From positions 1,002,357-1,066,356 of the forward strand of contig NZ_CP059564.1 in NCBI RefSeq assembly GCF_014054525.1: a stretch of 64,000 nt of DNA, in the 5' to 3' direction. Positions 17,589 to 26,698 of this stretch are shown piece after piece (positions within the stretch are counted from its first letter, which is position 1; every line of letters starts with the position of its first letter). The notes below the pieces were generated by a model. The model saw nothing but the letters and a program-made list of their open reading frames with translations, had not been told where the DNA came from and searched no databases. The position numbers and the translations under genes are program-made. The stretch is from Alysiella filiformis. GTDB lineage: Bacteria; Pseudomonadota; Gammaproteobacteria; Burkholderiales; Neisseriaceae.

Positions 17589-18884
17589 TTATCGCACCAA
17601 ATCTTCAAAACCGCGTTTCACTTGCGCTTGACACGCTTTTTCTTCGGCGGCGCGTTTTTGCTCGGCAAGTTTGATTTCATTGAGAAAATTGGCGTTTACC
17701 GACGCCTGCGGCACCGTTAAAGCGGACGTGGCGTATTCTCCACTGAATCCCACCAAAGGATAGCCCAATGTGCTTTGCACATCTTGCAAGATTTCATTGG
17801 CGTTTTTGTGCTCGGAGCTGCTGCAAGTGAAATGCCCACTGCCGCTACAATGGCAATCGTGTTGTCGCGCAAATGCGTTGTAGTGAATTGAATAATCCAC
17901 AGCCAAAGTGTTGGACAAACCCGAGGCGCGTACATTGCTTTTGTTGTCATACAAAATCAACACAGGGCGCGTTGTGCCGACCACTTCCCAATTCACCGAG
18001 TCATAACTGGAAAGCAATAAAATGTAGGGGCGTGTTTCGTGATTGGGGGTTTGTATGTTGATGCGGTTGCCTTGGTTGTTGCTTTCATACACGCTGGCGG
18101 CATAGACCACCGTATTATTGGGTAAATTCAGGCTGGCAAGGTTTTGACGCAAATCATTGCGGCTAACCGATGGGCTATGCGGTTTAACATTAAGTTGAAA
18201 ACCCACAGTATGCCAATTATTGTTGTATTCCACTTCCAGCTTATATTCGCCTTTGGTCAAGTAAATGGTTTGGCTGGGGAAACTGTTGTTCTTGTCAACA
18301 ATAATGTGTTTATCAATCAAAACGCGCACACTTGACCAACTTAAATTGGCGGAGATTTCATACAAGCCATCTTGTGGTACGCGCAATTTGCCCACCCAAT
18401 AGCCCAAAAACTTTTCCGATGGAATATTGTGAAATTCAGCATAAGCGTAATTCATTGCCACTTGTGCCACATTTTCTTTGGCAACAACAATACTTGGCTG
18501 GTCTTCGTTCATGTAGTAAGCGTCAAAGCCCGTTAAGGGTAGGGTGTTGTGGGGATTGACATTATTGCCCAAAGTTTTGTTTGCCAAAGGATAATTGCTC
18601 AAACCATTTTGCACAGGCTGCGCCGTTTGCACAGGCACGGGAGGCGCGATGGCTGGCTGAATGGGGACAGTTTGCGGTGTTGGCTGATGGGGTGCTGGTG
18701 TTGGGATTGACTGGGCTGCTGCCACCCCTTGTGCATGGTTTTGCTGATGAGCTGACCACGTTCCCAGCAAAAACAACACGCCCACAAAAATCATCCAATA
18801 CGATAATTGGCGAAACGGTTTAGAGTGTTCCCACAAACTGCGGGGGCGTGAATAACGGTTATGGCGATGGTTTCTGCGGTTCAT
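17589..18884 (-). CDS. Membrane-anchored PA14-like protein
   Basis: The 431-residue protein has a basic cytosolic N-terminus (MNRRNHRHNRYSRPR), one membrane segment (about 27-44) and a Pro/Gln-rich linker (about 58-95). A beta-rich region at about 155-245 resembles a PA14 domain (FLGYWVGKLRVPQDGLYEIS and VRVLIDKHIIVD). A short Cys/His cluster, HDCHCSGSGHFTC, follows at about residue 345-360 and could bind metal or form disulfides. The bulk should face the periplasm. It is the third gene of the operon with the AAA+ ATPase. Function is unknown. Confidence 0.75.
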   Translation of the reverse strand: MNRRNHRHNRYSRPRSLWEHSKPFRQLSYWMIFVGVLFLLGTWSAHQQNHAQGVAAAQSIPTPAPHQPTPQTVPIQPAIAPPVPVQTAQPVQNGLSNYPLANKTLGNNVNPHNTLPLTGFDAYYMNEDQPSIVVAKENVAQVAMNYAYAEFHNIPSEKFLGYWVGKLRVPQDGLYEISANLSWSSVRVLIDKHIIVDKNNSFPSQTIYLTKGEYKLEVEYNNNWHTVGFQLNVKPHSPSVSRNDLRQNLASLNLPNNTVVYAASVYESNNQGNRINIQTPNHETRPYILLLSSYDSVNWEVVGTTRPVLILYDNKSNVRASGLSNTLAVDYSIHYNAFARQHDCHCSGSGHFTCSSSEHKNANEILQDVQSTLGYPLVGFSGEYATSALTVPQASVNANFLNEIKLAEQKRAAEEKACQAQVKRGFEDLVR

Positions 18885-18904
18885 GGGCTTGGTTCTGATT
18901 GGGT

Positions 18905-18941
18905 TTTTCAGGCTGCTTTGTTGATAACAACAGCCTGAAAA
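18905..18941 (-). terminator. Hairpin after the AAA+ gene
   Basis: TTTTCAGGCTG (18905-18915) pairs with CAGCCTGAAAA (18931-18941), with an inner TTGTT/AACAA extension. It begins right at the stop codon of the AAA+ gene and precedes the PA14-like gene, so it could lower expression of the third gene or protect the upstream mRNA. There is no strong T-run. Confidence 0.45.
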
Positions 18942-20198
18942 TCATTTTTGGGGAATAATATGGTGTCTGGGTTGAGCAGATTGGGGCAATGAATGGCGCA
19001 ACAATTTTGCGGCAACTTTGCCATTTTCCAAACGCAATTCAATGGTATCGTAGCCCTGCTGTTTGGCTTGAATCAAAGAATCGGCGATGGATTCTTCCAA
19101 AACGCGCACCAAATCGCGGCTGCTGGCTGCCACGCCCATGCGTTTGTAGCGGTGCATCAGTTGCACAATGATTTGTGGTTCTATGCCTTTGCCAGCCACT
19201 TGTAAACCGTAGCTGTTAATCATCTTTTCCATTTCCAAAGCGCAAACACGCGCAATGTCCAAACCGCTAAATGGCGCAAACACAAAAATGCGGTCAATGC
19301 GGTTCAACACTTCGGGCGCGAAACCGTGTTCACGCAAAGTGGCAACCGAAGCAGCGCGTAAAGCGTCTGGGTCATCGTGCAAATCTTTTTGCAAAATGGA
19401 CAGCGCGTCCGTTGCCGCATTAGACGTTAAAATAAAAATGGCTTTGCTCGTATCAATTTGTTTGCCATCTGACGCTTCTGTGATGAAACCGTCATTCCAC
19501 GCGGTGAGAAAGTTTTTCAAAATATCGGGGTGGGCTTTTTCAATTTCGTCCAACAACACAACGGCTTCTGGAAAATCGCGCAATCCAGCCGTGAGTGAAC
19601 CGTAGTTATCTGAACCCACATAGCCGCGTGTCATGCCAAACAGTTGTGATGCGCTGAATGCGCCTGCTGCGTATTGGGTCATATCAAAATGCAATAATTT
19701 GCGTTCTAATGTTTGTGCCAACACTTTGGCTAGGTAGGTTTTGCCTGTTCCTGGGGAGCCTGCAAATAAAAATACGCCAACAGGCTTGTTGCGCTGCATG
19801 AGTGCCAATCGCCGCCGCATTTGTTGTGCCAAATCGCGGCAAACGGCGTTTTGTCCCACCACTTTGCTTTGTAAATCGCGTTCCAATGCTGCTGCGTCAA
19901 TGATGATGGTTTCTTGGTCTAATTTTTGTGCTGCGGCTTCAATTTCCGCCAAGTTGCTTAATCGGTCTAAAATGTCCACAGGTATGACTCCATAAATCCA
20001 TTCGGGGGCGTTGCCGTGCCAATGTCGCCAAGTTGCCCACACCAAAAACAACAATACCAGCAACACGCAAAACACATACCAACGTATTGCCGCCAAAAAT
20101 GCCAAAATGCCAACGCTTGCATTTGCCAAAAACTGCCCAACGATAATCAACAAACAAATCAGCGTCAGCACGGGCAAGTAACGATAAATGGTTGCCAT
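18942..20198 (-). CDS. Membrane-anchored ClpB-D2-like AAA+ ATPase
   Basis: The 418-residue protein has two N-terminal membrane segments (about 8-28 and 38-58) and then a single AAA+ module like the second ring of ClpA/ClpB. Walker A is GSPGTGKT (147-154), the pore loop GYVG (192-195), Walker B VVLLDEIEKAH (213-223), sensor 1 TSN (258-260), the arginine finger region APEVLNRID (R300) and a sensor-2-like R361. All key residues for ATP hydrolysis and substrate threading are present. There is no N domain, no middle domain and no evident ClpP-docking loop. Topology predicts a cytosolic motor anchored to the inner membrane. AAGGA precedes the ATG. The neighbours are membrane-anchored proteins, suggesting a joint envelope machine. 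Confidence 0.85.
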   Translation of the reverse strand: MATIYRYLPVLTLICLLIIVGQFLANASVGILAFLAAIRWYVFCVLLVLLFLVWATWRHWHGNAPEWIYGVIPVDILDRLSNLAEIEAAAQKLDQETIIIDAAALERDLQSKVVGQNAVCRDLAQQMRRRLALMQRNKPVGVFLFAGSPGTGKTYLAKVLAQTLERKLLHFDMTQYAAGAFSASQLFGMTRGYVGSDNYGSLTAGLRDFPEAVVLLDEIEKAHPDILKNFLTAWNDGFITEASDGKQIDTSKAIFILTSNAATDALSILQKDLHDDPDALRAASVATLREHGFAPEVLNRIDRIFVFAPFSGLDIARVCALEMEKMINSYGLQVAGKGIEPQIIVQLMHRYKRMGVAASSRDLVRVLEESIADSLIQAKQQGYDTIELRLENGKVAAKLLRHSLPQSAQPRHHIIPQK

Positions 20199-20216
20199 AG
20201 CACGTCCTTTTTATTT

Positions 20217-20822
20217 TTAATGCAACATCAATTCAATGACTTGCCCTTCTGCCAACACGGGTGCGCTAATCGGAACGCCTGTGCCTTGCAATGCCAAAGT
20301 AATGCCTCCGCCACCATCGCGTACGCCACGAATTTGTATGGGTAAGCTGCCTGATGAGGCTGGTAAATACACGGTTTGTGGTGTGTGGCGTATCATGACT
20401 TGGGTGGTGAAATTGGGTGTGATGATGTCTATCACATCACCGTCTTCCGCCACATCGTCCCATACGGTTAGGGCAAGCACACGGTCAAAAGGGTTTTGTG
20501 CAAATTGTTGTTTGATATGGGATAGGTTGGGATTGTTTTGCTGTGTGGGCGATGGATTTGCCAAAAATTGGGCGGCATTTTCGCTGCTGACGTTTAATTG
20601 TACAGGCTGGCTGAAAGTTTGTTGGCGCGTTTCAATTTGCTGTTGGGTCAAAACATCTGCTGCGCCAATGGGTATGCCGCCACCACCTGATTTGCCAAAA
20701 AATTGCCCCAAAGTCCAGCCACCCAATAAAATAAATGCCACCAACAAAATCAATGCTTTATGAGATGAAGTGTGGCGTGGTTTTGGAGTGGCTTTGGGGC
20801 GCGGGGCAATGGGTTGGGGCAT
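20217..20822 (-). CDS. Membrane-anchored protein of AAA+ operon
   Basis: The 201-residue protein has a Pro/Lys-rich cytosolic tail (1-22), one membrane segment (about 23-41), a Gly-rich turn (SGGGGIPIG) and a C-terminal domain of alternating hydrophobic strands (about 115-201) facing the periplasm by the positive-inside rule. No family is recognised. AAGGAATCATT precedes the ATG. It is the first gene of the three-gene operon, ending 18 bp before the AAA+ start. Confidence 0.7.
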   Translation of the reverse strand: MPQPIAPRPKATPKPRHTSSHKALILLVAFILLGGWTLGQFFGKSGGGGIPIGAADVLTQQQIETRQQTFSQPVQLNVSSENAAQFLANPSPTQQNNPNLSHIKQQFAQNPFDRVLALTVWDDVAEDGDVIDIITPNFTTQVMIRHTPQTVYLPASSGSLPIQIRGVRDGGGGITLALQGTGVPISAPVLAEGQVIELMLH

Positions 20823-20842
20823 AATGATTCCTTAACAGTGGG

Positions 20843-20951
20843 TTTTCAGGCTGCCTGAATCAAAAAATACAGCAGAAATAAAAAGATGAAGTGTTATTTT
20901 ATCAATTTTTTTCATAAATTGCTTGATTTTTTGATTCAGGCAGCCTGAAAA
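20843..20951. repeat. 26-bp perfect inverted repeat around an AT-rich spacer
   Basis: The arms at 20843-20868 and 20926-20951 are exact reverse complements; each contains an uptake sequence extended by ATCAAAAAAT or its inverse. The 57-bp spacer is AT-rich. It separates the end of the oxidoreductase gene from the start of the AAA+ operon. The likely operon promoter (TAAAAT on the minus strand) lies inside the spacer. Confidence 0.8.
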
Positions 20952-20957
20952 TATTTT

Positions 20958-23900
20958 TTACAACAACACCCTTTCAATCCCCCCATTATTCGCCTTTTCC
21001 ACAAACTCATTTTGCCAATTTTCGCCCAAAATGTGTTTTGCCATTTCCACCACAATGTAATCGGCTGGCAAGTTGTTGTCGTCCGAATAGCGGCTCAAAC
21101 CTTGCAAACAGGCAGGGCAGGAAGTCAGCATTTTCACATTTTCGCCTTGCGGTAAGGTTTTGAGATTTTTGGTGATTTCTTCTTGTTTGCGGAATTTGAC
21201 TTGCGTGGCGATGTCGGGGCGTTTCACCGCAAACATGCCGCTTTCGCCACAACAACGGTCGCTCAAAGGCACGGTTTTGCCCATCAATTCGCTGGCGAGT
21301 TTCGCACCGTCCATGGTTTTGATGGGGGTGTGGCAAGGGTTGTGATACAAATACTGTTGCCCCTTAATCCCTTCTAATTTCAAGCCTTTTTCCAACAAAA
21401 ATTCGTGAATGTCCACAATGCGGCTGTTGGGGAAAATGTCTTCAAAACGATAACCCGCCAGCGAGTCGTAACACGTTCCGCAGCTTACCACGATGGTTTT
21501 GATGTCCAAATAATTCAAGGTGTTTGCCATGCGATGAAACAGAACGCGGTTTTCTGTAACCATTTGATTGGCTTTGTCTTTGTTGCCACCTGCATTTTGT
21601 GGGTAGCCACAGCACAAATAGCTGGGCGGCAACACCGTTTGCACGCCAGCGTGGTACAACATCGCTTGCGTGGCTAAACCCACTTGGCTAAACAATTTTT
21701 CCGAGCCGCAACCAGGGAAATAAAACACTGCCTCCGCGTCTTCGCCCACTTGTGGGTTGCGGATAATGGGAATGGTTTTGCTGTCTTCAATATTCAGCAG
21801 GGCGCGAGACGTTTTGAGCGGAATGTGGCGCGGCAGGGGGCGGTTGATGAAATGCACAACCTGTTCTTGAATATGGGCTTTTTGCGTGGTGGCTTTGGGG
21901 GTGGCTTTTTGTTTTTCGGTGTTGAGATGAAACTTTTTCGCCAAATCGTAGCCCAAGTTTTGCAATTTAAAGCCTGTTTCTGCCACGCCTTTACGCAGGA
22001 TTTTGACGGCAGTTGGGTCTTTGGCGTTGAGCAATGCCATGCCTGCCGCCACCGCAGGATTGAATTTCGCCTTGCCTGATTTTAAGAGAAAATTGCGAAT
22101 GTCCACCGTTACATCGCCAAAATCAATTTTCACTGGGCAGGGTTTGACGCAACGATGACACACCGTGCAATGGTCGCCAATGTTGCCCAATTCGTGAAAG
22201 TGTTTCAGCGACACGCCACGCCGTGTTTGCTCTTCGTACAAAAAGGCTTCGGCAAGCAAGCCCACGCCCAAAATTTTGTTGCGTGGCGAATACAGTAAAT
22301 TGGCGCGTGGCACATGGGTGGAACACACGGGTTTGCATTTTCCGCAACGCAAACAATCTTTTACCGCGTGGGTAATGCGCCCCAATGCGGATTGTTCCAT
22401 AATCAGGCTTTCAAATCCCAATAATTCAAACGATGGGGTGTAGGCGTTGCGCAAATCTGCGCCTTTCATCAGTTTGCCGCGATTGAAATTGCCTTTGGGG
22501 TCAATGCGTTGTTTGTATGCCCAAAAGGGTTGCATTTCTTCATCGGTCATGAATTCCAATTTGGTGATGCCGATGCCGTGTTCGCCTGAAATCACACCGT
22601 TCAGGCTGCGTGCCAGTTGCATAATCCGCGCTACGGCTTGGTGGGCGGTTTGCAGCATTTCGTAATCATCTGAATTGACGGGGATATTGGTGTGGACATT
22701 GCCATCGCCCGCGTGCATGTGCAGTGCAACAAACACGCGCGAACGCACGGTTTTGGCGTGGATTTTGCCCAAACCTGCCATGATTTTGCTGTCGGCTTGG
22801 CTGCTGAAAATGTCTTCCAAAGGTTTCATCACGTCTTCTTTGATGGAAACGCGCAGCCTGAAATCGCGGAATGCGATGAAACAGCTTTCGTTTAAGTTGG
22901 CTTCTTTGGCGAAGACGATTTTGTCGCCATAACGATTTGAATATTCAGACAAAGGCGCGTCCAAATTGTCCAACAGCCATTGCCAACGTGCTTGCACTTG
23001 GTGGACGAAATCCAAGGCGTGTTTGGCGCGGTCGCCCAGCAATTCGTGTTTGGGCAAATCGCTGTCTAGCTGCTCCACAGGCAGGCTGCCTGAAAGGTAA
23101 TCCACCAGCGCGGCACACAGTTTGAGCTTGTTTTGTATGGATAATTCAATGTTGATGCGTTCAATGCCGTCCGAATATTCGCCCAAGCGTTCCAATGGAA
23201 TGACCACGTCTTCGTTGATTTTAAAGGCGTTGGTATGACGGGCAATGGCGGCGGTGCGGCTGCGGTCTAGCCAAAAGGTTTTGCGTTGTTCGGGCGACAC
23301 GGCAATGAAACCTTCGCCATCTCGCGCATTTGCCAATGAAATGATGTGTTTACAGGCTGCCACGACTTCGTTTTCATCGTCCGAAACCAAGTCCGCCAGC
23401 AAAACCATTTTCGGGCGACCTTTGCCTGCCGCTTTGGTGGCATAGCCGACTGCGCGGACGTATCGCCAATCCAAATGTTCCAAACCTGCCAGTTTAACTG
23501 TTTGATGTGCAAGCATATAATCGCGGATTTCCACAATAGAAGGCGTGGCGTTGGCAACCGTGCCGAAAAATTCCAAACACACGGTGCGAATGTGCGCGGG
23601 CATGCGGTGCAACACGAAAGCCACGCTGGTGATGATGCCGTCTGTGCCTTCTTTTTGCACGGCGGGTAAGCCGCTCAAAAATTTGTCGGTAACGTCTTTG
23701 CCCAAGCCGACTTTGCGGAATTTGCTGCCTGAAATTTCAAGGCGTTCGGTTTTGATGATGCGTTCGCCATCGTCTGCCAAAGTGTGTACGTCAAACAGGG
23801 CGACTTCTTCGTCATGGATTTTGCCGAAATTGTGTTTCACGCGCTCAATTTTGAGCCATTCGCCTTGCGCGTTGACCATTTTCCACCACGCCAAATTGTC

Positions 23901-24797
23901 CAGAGCCGTTCCCCACAACACGGCTTTTTTGCCGCCTGCGTTCATGGCAACGTTGCCGCCCACACACGATGCGTCTGCGGAAGTGGGGTCTACGGCAAAC
24001 ACGAGTTTGGCGGCAGAGGCGGTTTCTTCCACGCGGCGCGTTACCACGCCTGCACCGCAATGGATAATAGGGTGTTTGCCTTCCAATCCTGCCAATTCAA
24101 CGTATTCTACGCCATTGTGTTTGTCCAATTTTTCGGTGTTAATCACGGCTGACATTGCGTCCAAAGGCACGGCACCGCCTGTGTAACCTGTGCCGCCGCC
24201 GCGTGGGATAATCGTCAAATCCAGCTCAATCAGGGCGCGAACCAGTGGCGCAATTTCCTGTTCGGTATCGGGATTGATGACGACAAAGGGGTATTCCACG
24301 CGCCAGTCGGTTGCGTCTGTAACGTGGGTAACACGCGCCAAGCCGTCAAACATGATGTTGTGTTTGGCGGTGATTTGGCTCAATCGTTTGAGGATTTGTT
24401 CGCGTTTGAGTTGGGTGGTGGCAAAGCTGTTTTCAAATTGATTGACCGCGCTTTCGGCTGCCTGAACCAGTTTCAGCACTTCGGCATTGTCATCGCGGCG
24501 TTTGTTGATTTCGTGCAAGCGATGACGCAGGGCTTGCACCAGCGCGGCTTGGCGTTTGGGGTGTTCGAGCAAATCGTCCACCAAATAGGGGTTGCGTACC
24601 ACCGCCCAAATGTCGCCCAGCACTTCAAACAGCATTCGGGCGGAGCGTCCTGTTTTGCGGTGTTGGCGCAGGTTTTCCAAAATGTCCCAAGCATAATCGC
24701 CCAGCAAGCGGCAGACGATTTCTTTGTCGGAATAGGAGGTGTAGTTGTAGGGGATTTCGCGTATGCGTTTTTTGGGGGCGTGGGTGGTGGCAGTCAT
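20958..24797 (-). CDS. Giant FAD-linked oxidase/Fe-S oxidoreductase (DUF3683 type)
   Basis: The 1279-residue protein joins several modules: an N-terminal DUF3683-like region, a PCMH-type FAD domain with [14 protein letters not shown] (about residue 205-215), an FAD-oxidase C-terminal domain, two 4Fe-4S motifs ([11 protein letters not shown] and [11 protein letters not shown]) and two heterodisulfide-reductase-type CCG motifs (CCGYP and CCGESG). The arrangement is that of D-lactate or glycolate dehydrogenases of the GlcD/GlcF kind in one chain. It likely feeds electrons from a 2-hydroxy acid to quinone at the inner membrane. I use ATG 24797 (MTATTH) with GGAAC upstream, seven codons inside the longest frame. 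Confidence 0.85.
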   Translation of the reverse strand: MTATTHAPKKRIREIPYNYTSYSDKEIVCRLLGDYAWDILENLRQHRKTGRSARMLFEVLGDIWAVVRNPYLVDDLLEHPKRQAALVQALRHRLHEINKRRDDNAEVLKLVQAAESAVNQFENSFATTQLKREQILKRLSQITAKHNIMFDGLARVTHVTDATDWRVEYPFVVINPDTEQEIAPLVRALIELDLTIIPRGGGTGYTGGAVPLDAMSAVINTEKLDKHNGVEYVELAGLEGKHPIIHCGAGVVTRRVEETASAAKLVFAVDPTSADASCVGGNVAMNAGGKKAVLWGTALDNLAWWKMVNAQGEWLKIERVKHNFGKIHDEEVALFDVHTLADDGERIIKTERLEISGSKFRKVGLGKDVTDKFLSGLPAVQKEGTDGIITSVAFVLHRMPAHIRTVCLEFFGTVANATPSIVEIRDYMLAHQTVKLAGLEHLDWRYVRAVGYATKAAGKGRPKMVLLADLVSDDENEVVAACKHIISLANARDGEGFIAVSPEQRKTFWLDRSRTAAIARHTNAFKINEDVVIPLERLGEYSDGIERINIELSIQNKLKLCAALVDYLSGSLPVEQLDSDLPKHELLGDRAKHALDFVHQVQARWQWLLDNLDAPLSEYSNRYGDKIVFAKEANLNESCFIAFRDFRLRVSIKEDVMKPLEDIFSSQADSKIMAGLGKIHAKTVRSRVFVALHMHAGDGNVHTNIPVNSDDYEMLQTAHQAVARIMQLARSLNGVISGEHGIGITKLEFMTDEEMQPFWAYKQRIDPKGNFNRGKLMKGADLRNAYTPSFELLGFESLIMEQSALGRITHAVKDCLRCGKCKPVCSTHVPRANLLYSPRNKILGVGLLAEAFLYEEQTRRGVSLKHFHELGNIGDHCTVCHRCVKPCPVKIDFGDVTVDIRNFLLKSGKAKFNPAVAAGMALLNAKDPTAVKILRKGVAETGFKLQNLGYDLAKKFHLNTEKQKATPKATTQKAHIQEQVVHFINRPLPRHIPLKTSRALLNIEDSKTIPIIRNPQVGEDAEAVFYFPGCGSEKLFSQVGLATQAMLYHAGVQTVLPPSYLCCGYPQNAGGNKDKANQMVTENRVLFHRMANTLNYLDIKTIVVSCGTCYDSLAGYRFEDIFPNSRIVDIHEFLLEKGLKLEGIKGQQYLYHNPCHTPIKTMDGAKLASELMGKTVPLSDRCCGESGMFAVKRPDIATQVKFRKQEEITKNLKTLPQGENVKMLTSCPACLQGLSRYSDDNNLPADYIVVEMAKHILGENWQNEFVEKANNGGIERVLL

Positions 24798-24944
24798 GGT
24801 TGTGTTCCGTTTGTGTAGCAAAATTACTGTTAAACCAAAATAATTATTGTAAAAGATTTTTTACTTGGCTGCCTGAAAAAATATTTGTTGTACAGATGAG
24901 TGGGATTTGTAAGGCAGCCTGAAATGCGTTTTGCCATAAGTGAG

Positions 24945-24973
24945 TACAATTTTCGGTTAAGTTCAGTTATAAT
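24945..24973 (+). promoter_or_regulatory. Probable uraA promoter
   Basis: A perfect TATAAT lies at 24968-24973, 31 bp before the uraA start. The -35 candidate at 17 bp spacing (TACAAT, 24945-24950) is poor. Confidence 0.45.
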
Positions 24974-25004
24974 TCGCGCCGTTTTTTTAACAGGGTTTCA
25001 CAAA

Positions 25005-26213
25005 ATGTTACATCATGCTAAAACCGCGATTGCGGGGGCGCAAATTTTGTTTGTTGCATTTGGCGCAACGGTGCTTGTGCCTTTATTAACGGGATTGAAT
25101 CCTGCGCTGGCTTTGCTGGGTGCGGGTCTCGGTACTTTGCTGTTTCAGTTGATTACGAAACGCAAAGTGCCGATTTTTTTGGGTTCATCGTTTGCCTTTA
25201 TTGCGCCGATTATTGCCGCCAAGCAGCAATGGGGCGTGGGCGCGACCATGTTTGGTTTGTTTGCGGCAGGCTTTATGTATTTTGTGTTTGCCGCTTTGGT
25301 GCGCTGGCGTGGTTTGGAGGCGGTGCATAAATTGTTGCCGCCTGTGGTCATTGGGCCTGTGATTATGGTGATTGGTTTGTCGGTGGCGGCGGCAGCCAGC
25401 AGCATGGCGGTGGGCAAGGGCGGCGACACGCAAGTGGTGGCATATGGCACGGCGATTATTTTGTCGGCATTCACGTTTGGGGTAACGGTGGTGGTTACCG
25501 TGTTTGGCAGCAAAATGATGAAGTTGATTCCGATTTTGATTGGGGTGTCGGCTGGCTACATTTTGGCGGCAATCATGGGCGAAGTGAATTTTCAGGCTGT
25601 GATGGACGCGCCATGGTTTGCCGTACCCGAGTTTACCAAGCCCGAAGTGAATTGGTCTGCGGCATTGTTTATGCTGCCTGTGGCGATTGCGCCTGCGATT
25701 GAACACATTGGTGGCATCATGGCGATTGGCGCGGTTACGGGCAAGGACTACACCAAAGACCCTGGTTTGGACAAAACCTTGGCAGGCGATGGTTTGGGCG
25801 TGTGTGTGGCGGGTTTGCTTGGCGGGCCTCCTGTTACCACTTATGGCGAAGTAACGGGCGCGGTGATGATTACCAAAAACAGCAACCCTGTGATTATGAC
25901 GTGGGCGGCGATTTTTGCGATTGGCATGGCGTTTTTGGGGAAATTCAATGCGTTTTTGGCGTCCATTCCGTTGCCAGTGATGGGTGGCGTGATGTTGTTG
26001 CTGTTTGGCACGATTGCTTCTTTGGGATTGAAAACGCTGGTGGACGCGCAAGTGGATTTGATGAAACCGAAAAATCTGGTGATTGTCAGCAGCACTTTGA
26101 CGATTGGTTTGGGCGGCATGGTGGTTCAGGCTGGCGACATTGCTTTGGCAGGCGTGGGTTTGTGTGCATTGGTGGCGATGTTGCTCAATGCCGTGCTGCC
26201 TGATAAAGCCTAA
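25005..26213 (+). CDS. uraA: Uracil/xanthine permease (NCS2 family)
   Basis: The 402-residue inner-membrane protein has the NCS2 hallmarks: GATVLVPLLTGLNPALAL near the N-terminus, FLGSSFAFIAPI (about 59-70), the PPVVIGPVIMVIGLSVA segment, and AIEHIGGIMAIGAVTGKD (about 230-247) with the substrate-binding Glu of helix 8. GGPPVTTYGEVTGAVMITK (about 266-284) contains the helix 10 Glu. It fits UraA-type proton-uracil symporters. ATG 25005 is chosen over an upstream in-frame start that lies before the promoter. Confidence 0.9.
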   Translation: MLHHAKTAIAGAQILFVAFGATVLVPLLTGLNPALALLGAGLGTLLFQLITKRKVPIFLGSSFAFIAPIIAAKQQWGVGATMFGLFAAGFMYFVFAALVRWRGLEAVHKLLPPVVIGPVIMVIGLSVAAAASSMAVGKGGDTQVVAYGTAIILSAFTFGVTVVVTVFGSKMMKLIPILIGVSAGYILAAIMGEVNFQAVMDAPWFAVPEFTKPEVNWSAALFMLPVAIAPAIEHIGGIMAIGAVTGKDYTKDPGLDKTLAGDGLGVCVAGLLGGPPVTTYGEVTGAVMITKNSNPVIMTWAAIFAIGMAFLGKFNAFLASIPLPVMGGVMLLLFGTIASLGLKTLVDAQVDLMKPKNLVIVSSTLTIGLGGMVVQAGDIALAGVGLCALVAMLLNAVLPDKA

Positions 26214-26243
26214 CAACTCTGTTGCACATTCAGGTTGCCAACC

Positions 26244-26606
26244 ATGTCATCACAAACCGATTTCATCTTGAAACACATTGCGGAACAATATGGCGTTTTG
26301 CCTGAATATTTGTTTCGCAAACACCCCACTTGTGCCGTGTTTCGCCAAACGCACAATCGCAAATGGTTTGCGGTGATGCAGCAGGTTTCAGGCAGCCAAA
26401 TTGCTTTGCCGATTCAGGATAAAGTGGCGATTTTAAACGTCAAATTGCCACCCGAATGGGTGGCACAATTAAGTGAACAAGACGGTTTTGCGCCCGCTTA
26501 TCACATGAACAAACGCCATTGGCTCACATTGCGTTTAGACGGTACGCTGCCTGAAAATCAGTTGCTTGCCCTATTGGCGGAAAGTTTTCGGCAAACTAGG
26601 GGCTAA
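26244..26606 (+). CDS. MmcQ/YjbR family DNA-binding-like protein
   Basis: The 120-residue protein matches the YjbR (CyaY-like fold) family: an N-terminal helix, FRHTHNRKWFAVM-like core (FRQTHNRKWFAVMQ, about 33-46), LNVKLPPE (62-69) and the end HMNKRHWLTLRLDG (about 88-101). The family is common in bacteria with no firm role. A TTG three codons upstream is the alternative start. The last two codons and the TAA stop lie in the left end of a small CTAG-ended repeat (26596-26651). Confidence 0.8.
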   Translation: MSSQTDFILKHIAEQYGVLPEYLFRKHPTCAVFRQTHNRKWFAVMQQVSGSQIALPIQDKVAILNVKLPPEWVAQLSEQDGFAPAYHMNKRHWLTLRLDGTLPENQLLALLAESFRQTRG

Positions 26607-26651
26607 TTTGATGAAAAAACAATCGCGAAACGAATTGTCATTAGCCCCTAG
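26596..26651. repeat. Short CTAG-ended MITE, deleted copy
   Basis: The 56-bp element starts CTAGGGGCTAAT and ends ATTAGCCCCTAG. Its right half, from GATGAAAAAACAATCGCG onward, is identical to that of the 175-bp element at 40577-40751, so it is an internal-deletion derivative. Confidence 0.75.
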
Positions 26652-26698
26652 ATAAGGGCGATATTGGCGTGCCTGTTTCAAATGCAAGCACAATCAGG

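Noticed and set aside
18905-18941. Operon break between the AAA+ and PA14-like genes
   Set aside because: The hairpin lacks a T-run and no separate promoter is visible within the 57-bp gap, so cotranscription remains the simpler reading.
17589-20822. Type VI secretion (ClpV) assignment for the AAA+ operon
   Set aside because: There is no second AAA+ ring, no ClpV N domain and no tss gene nearby.
25185-26216. 343-codon open frame on the minus strand opposite uraA
   Set aside because: It is His/Gln/Arg-rich with no recognisable domain and mirrors the codon bias of uraA, which is clearly real.
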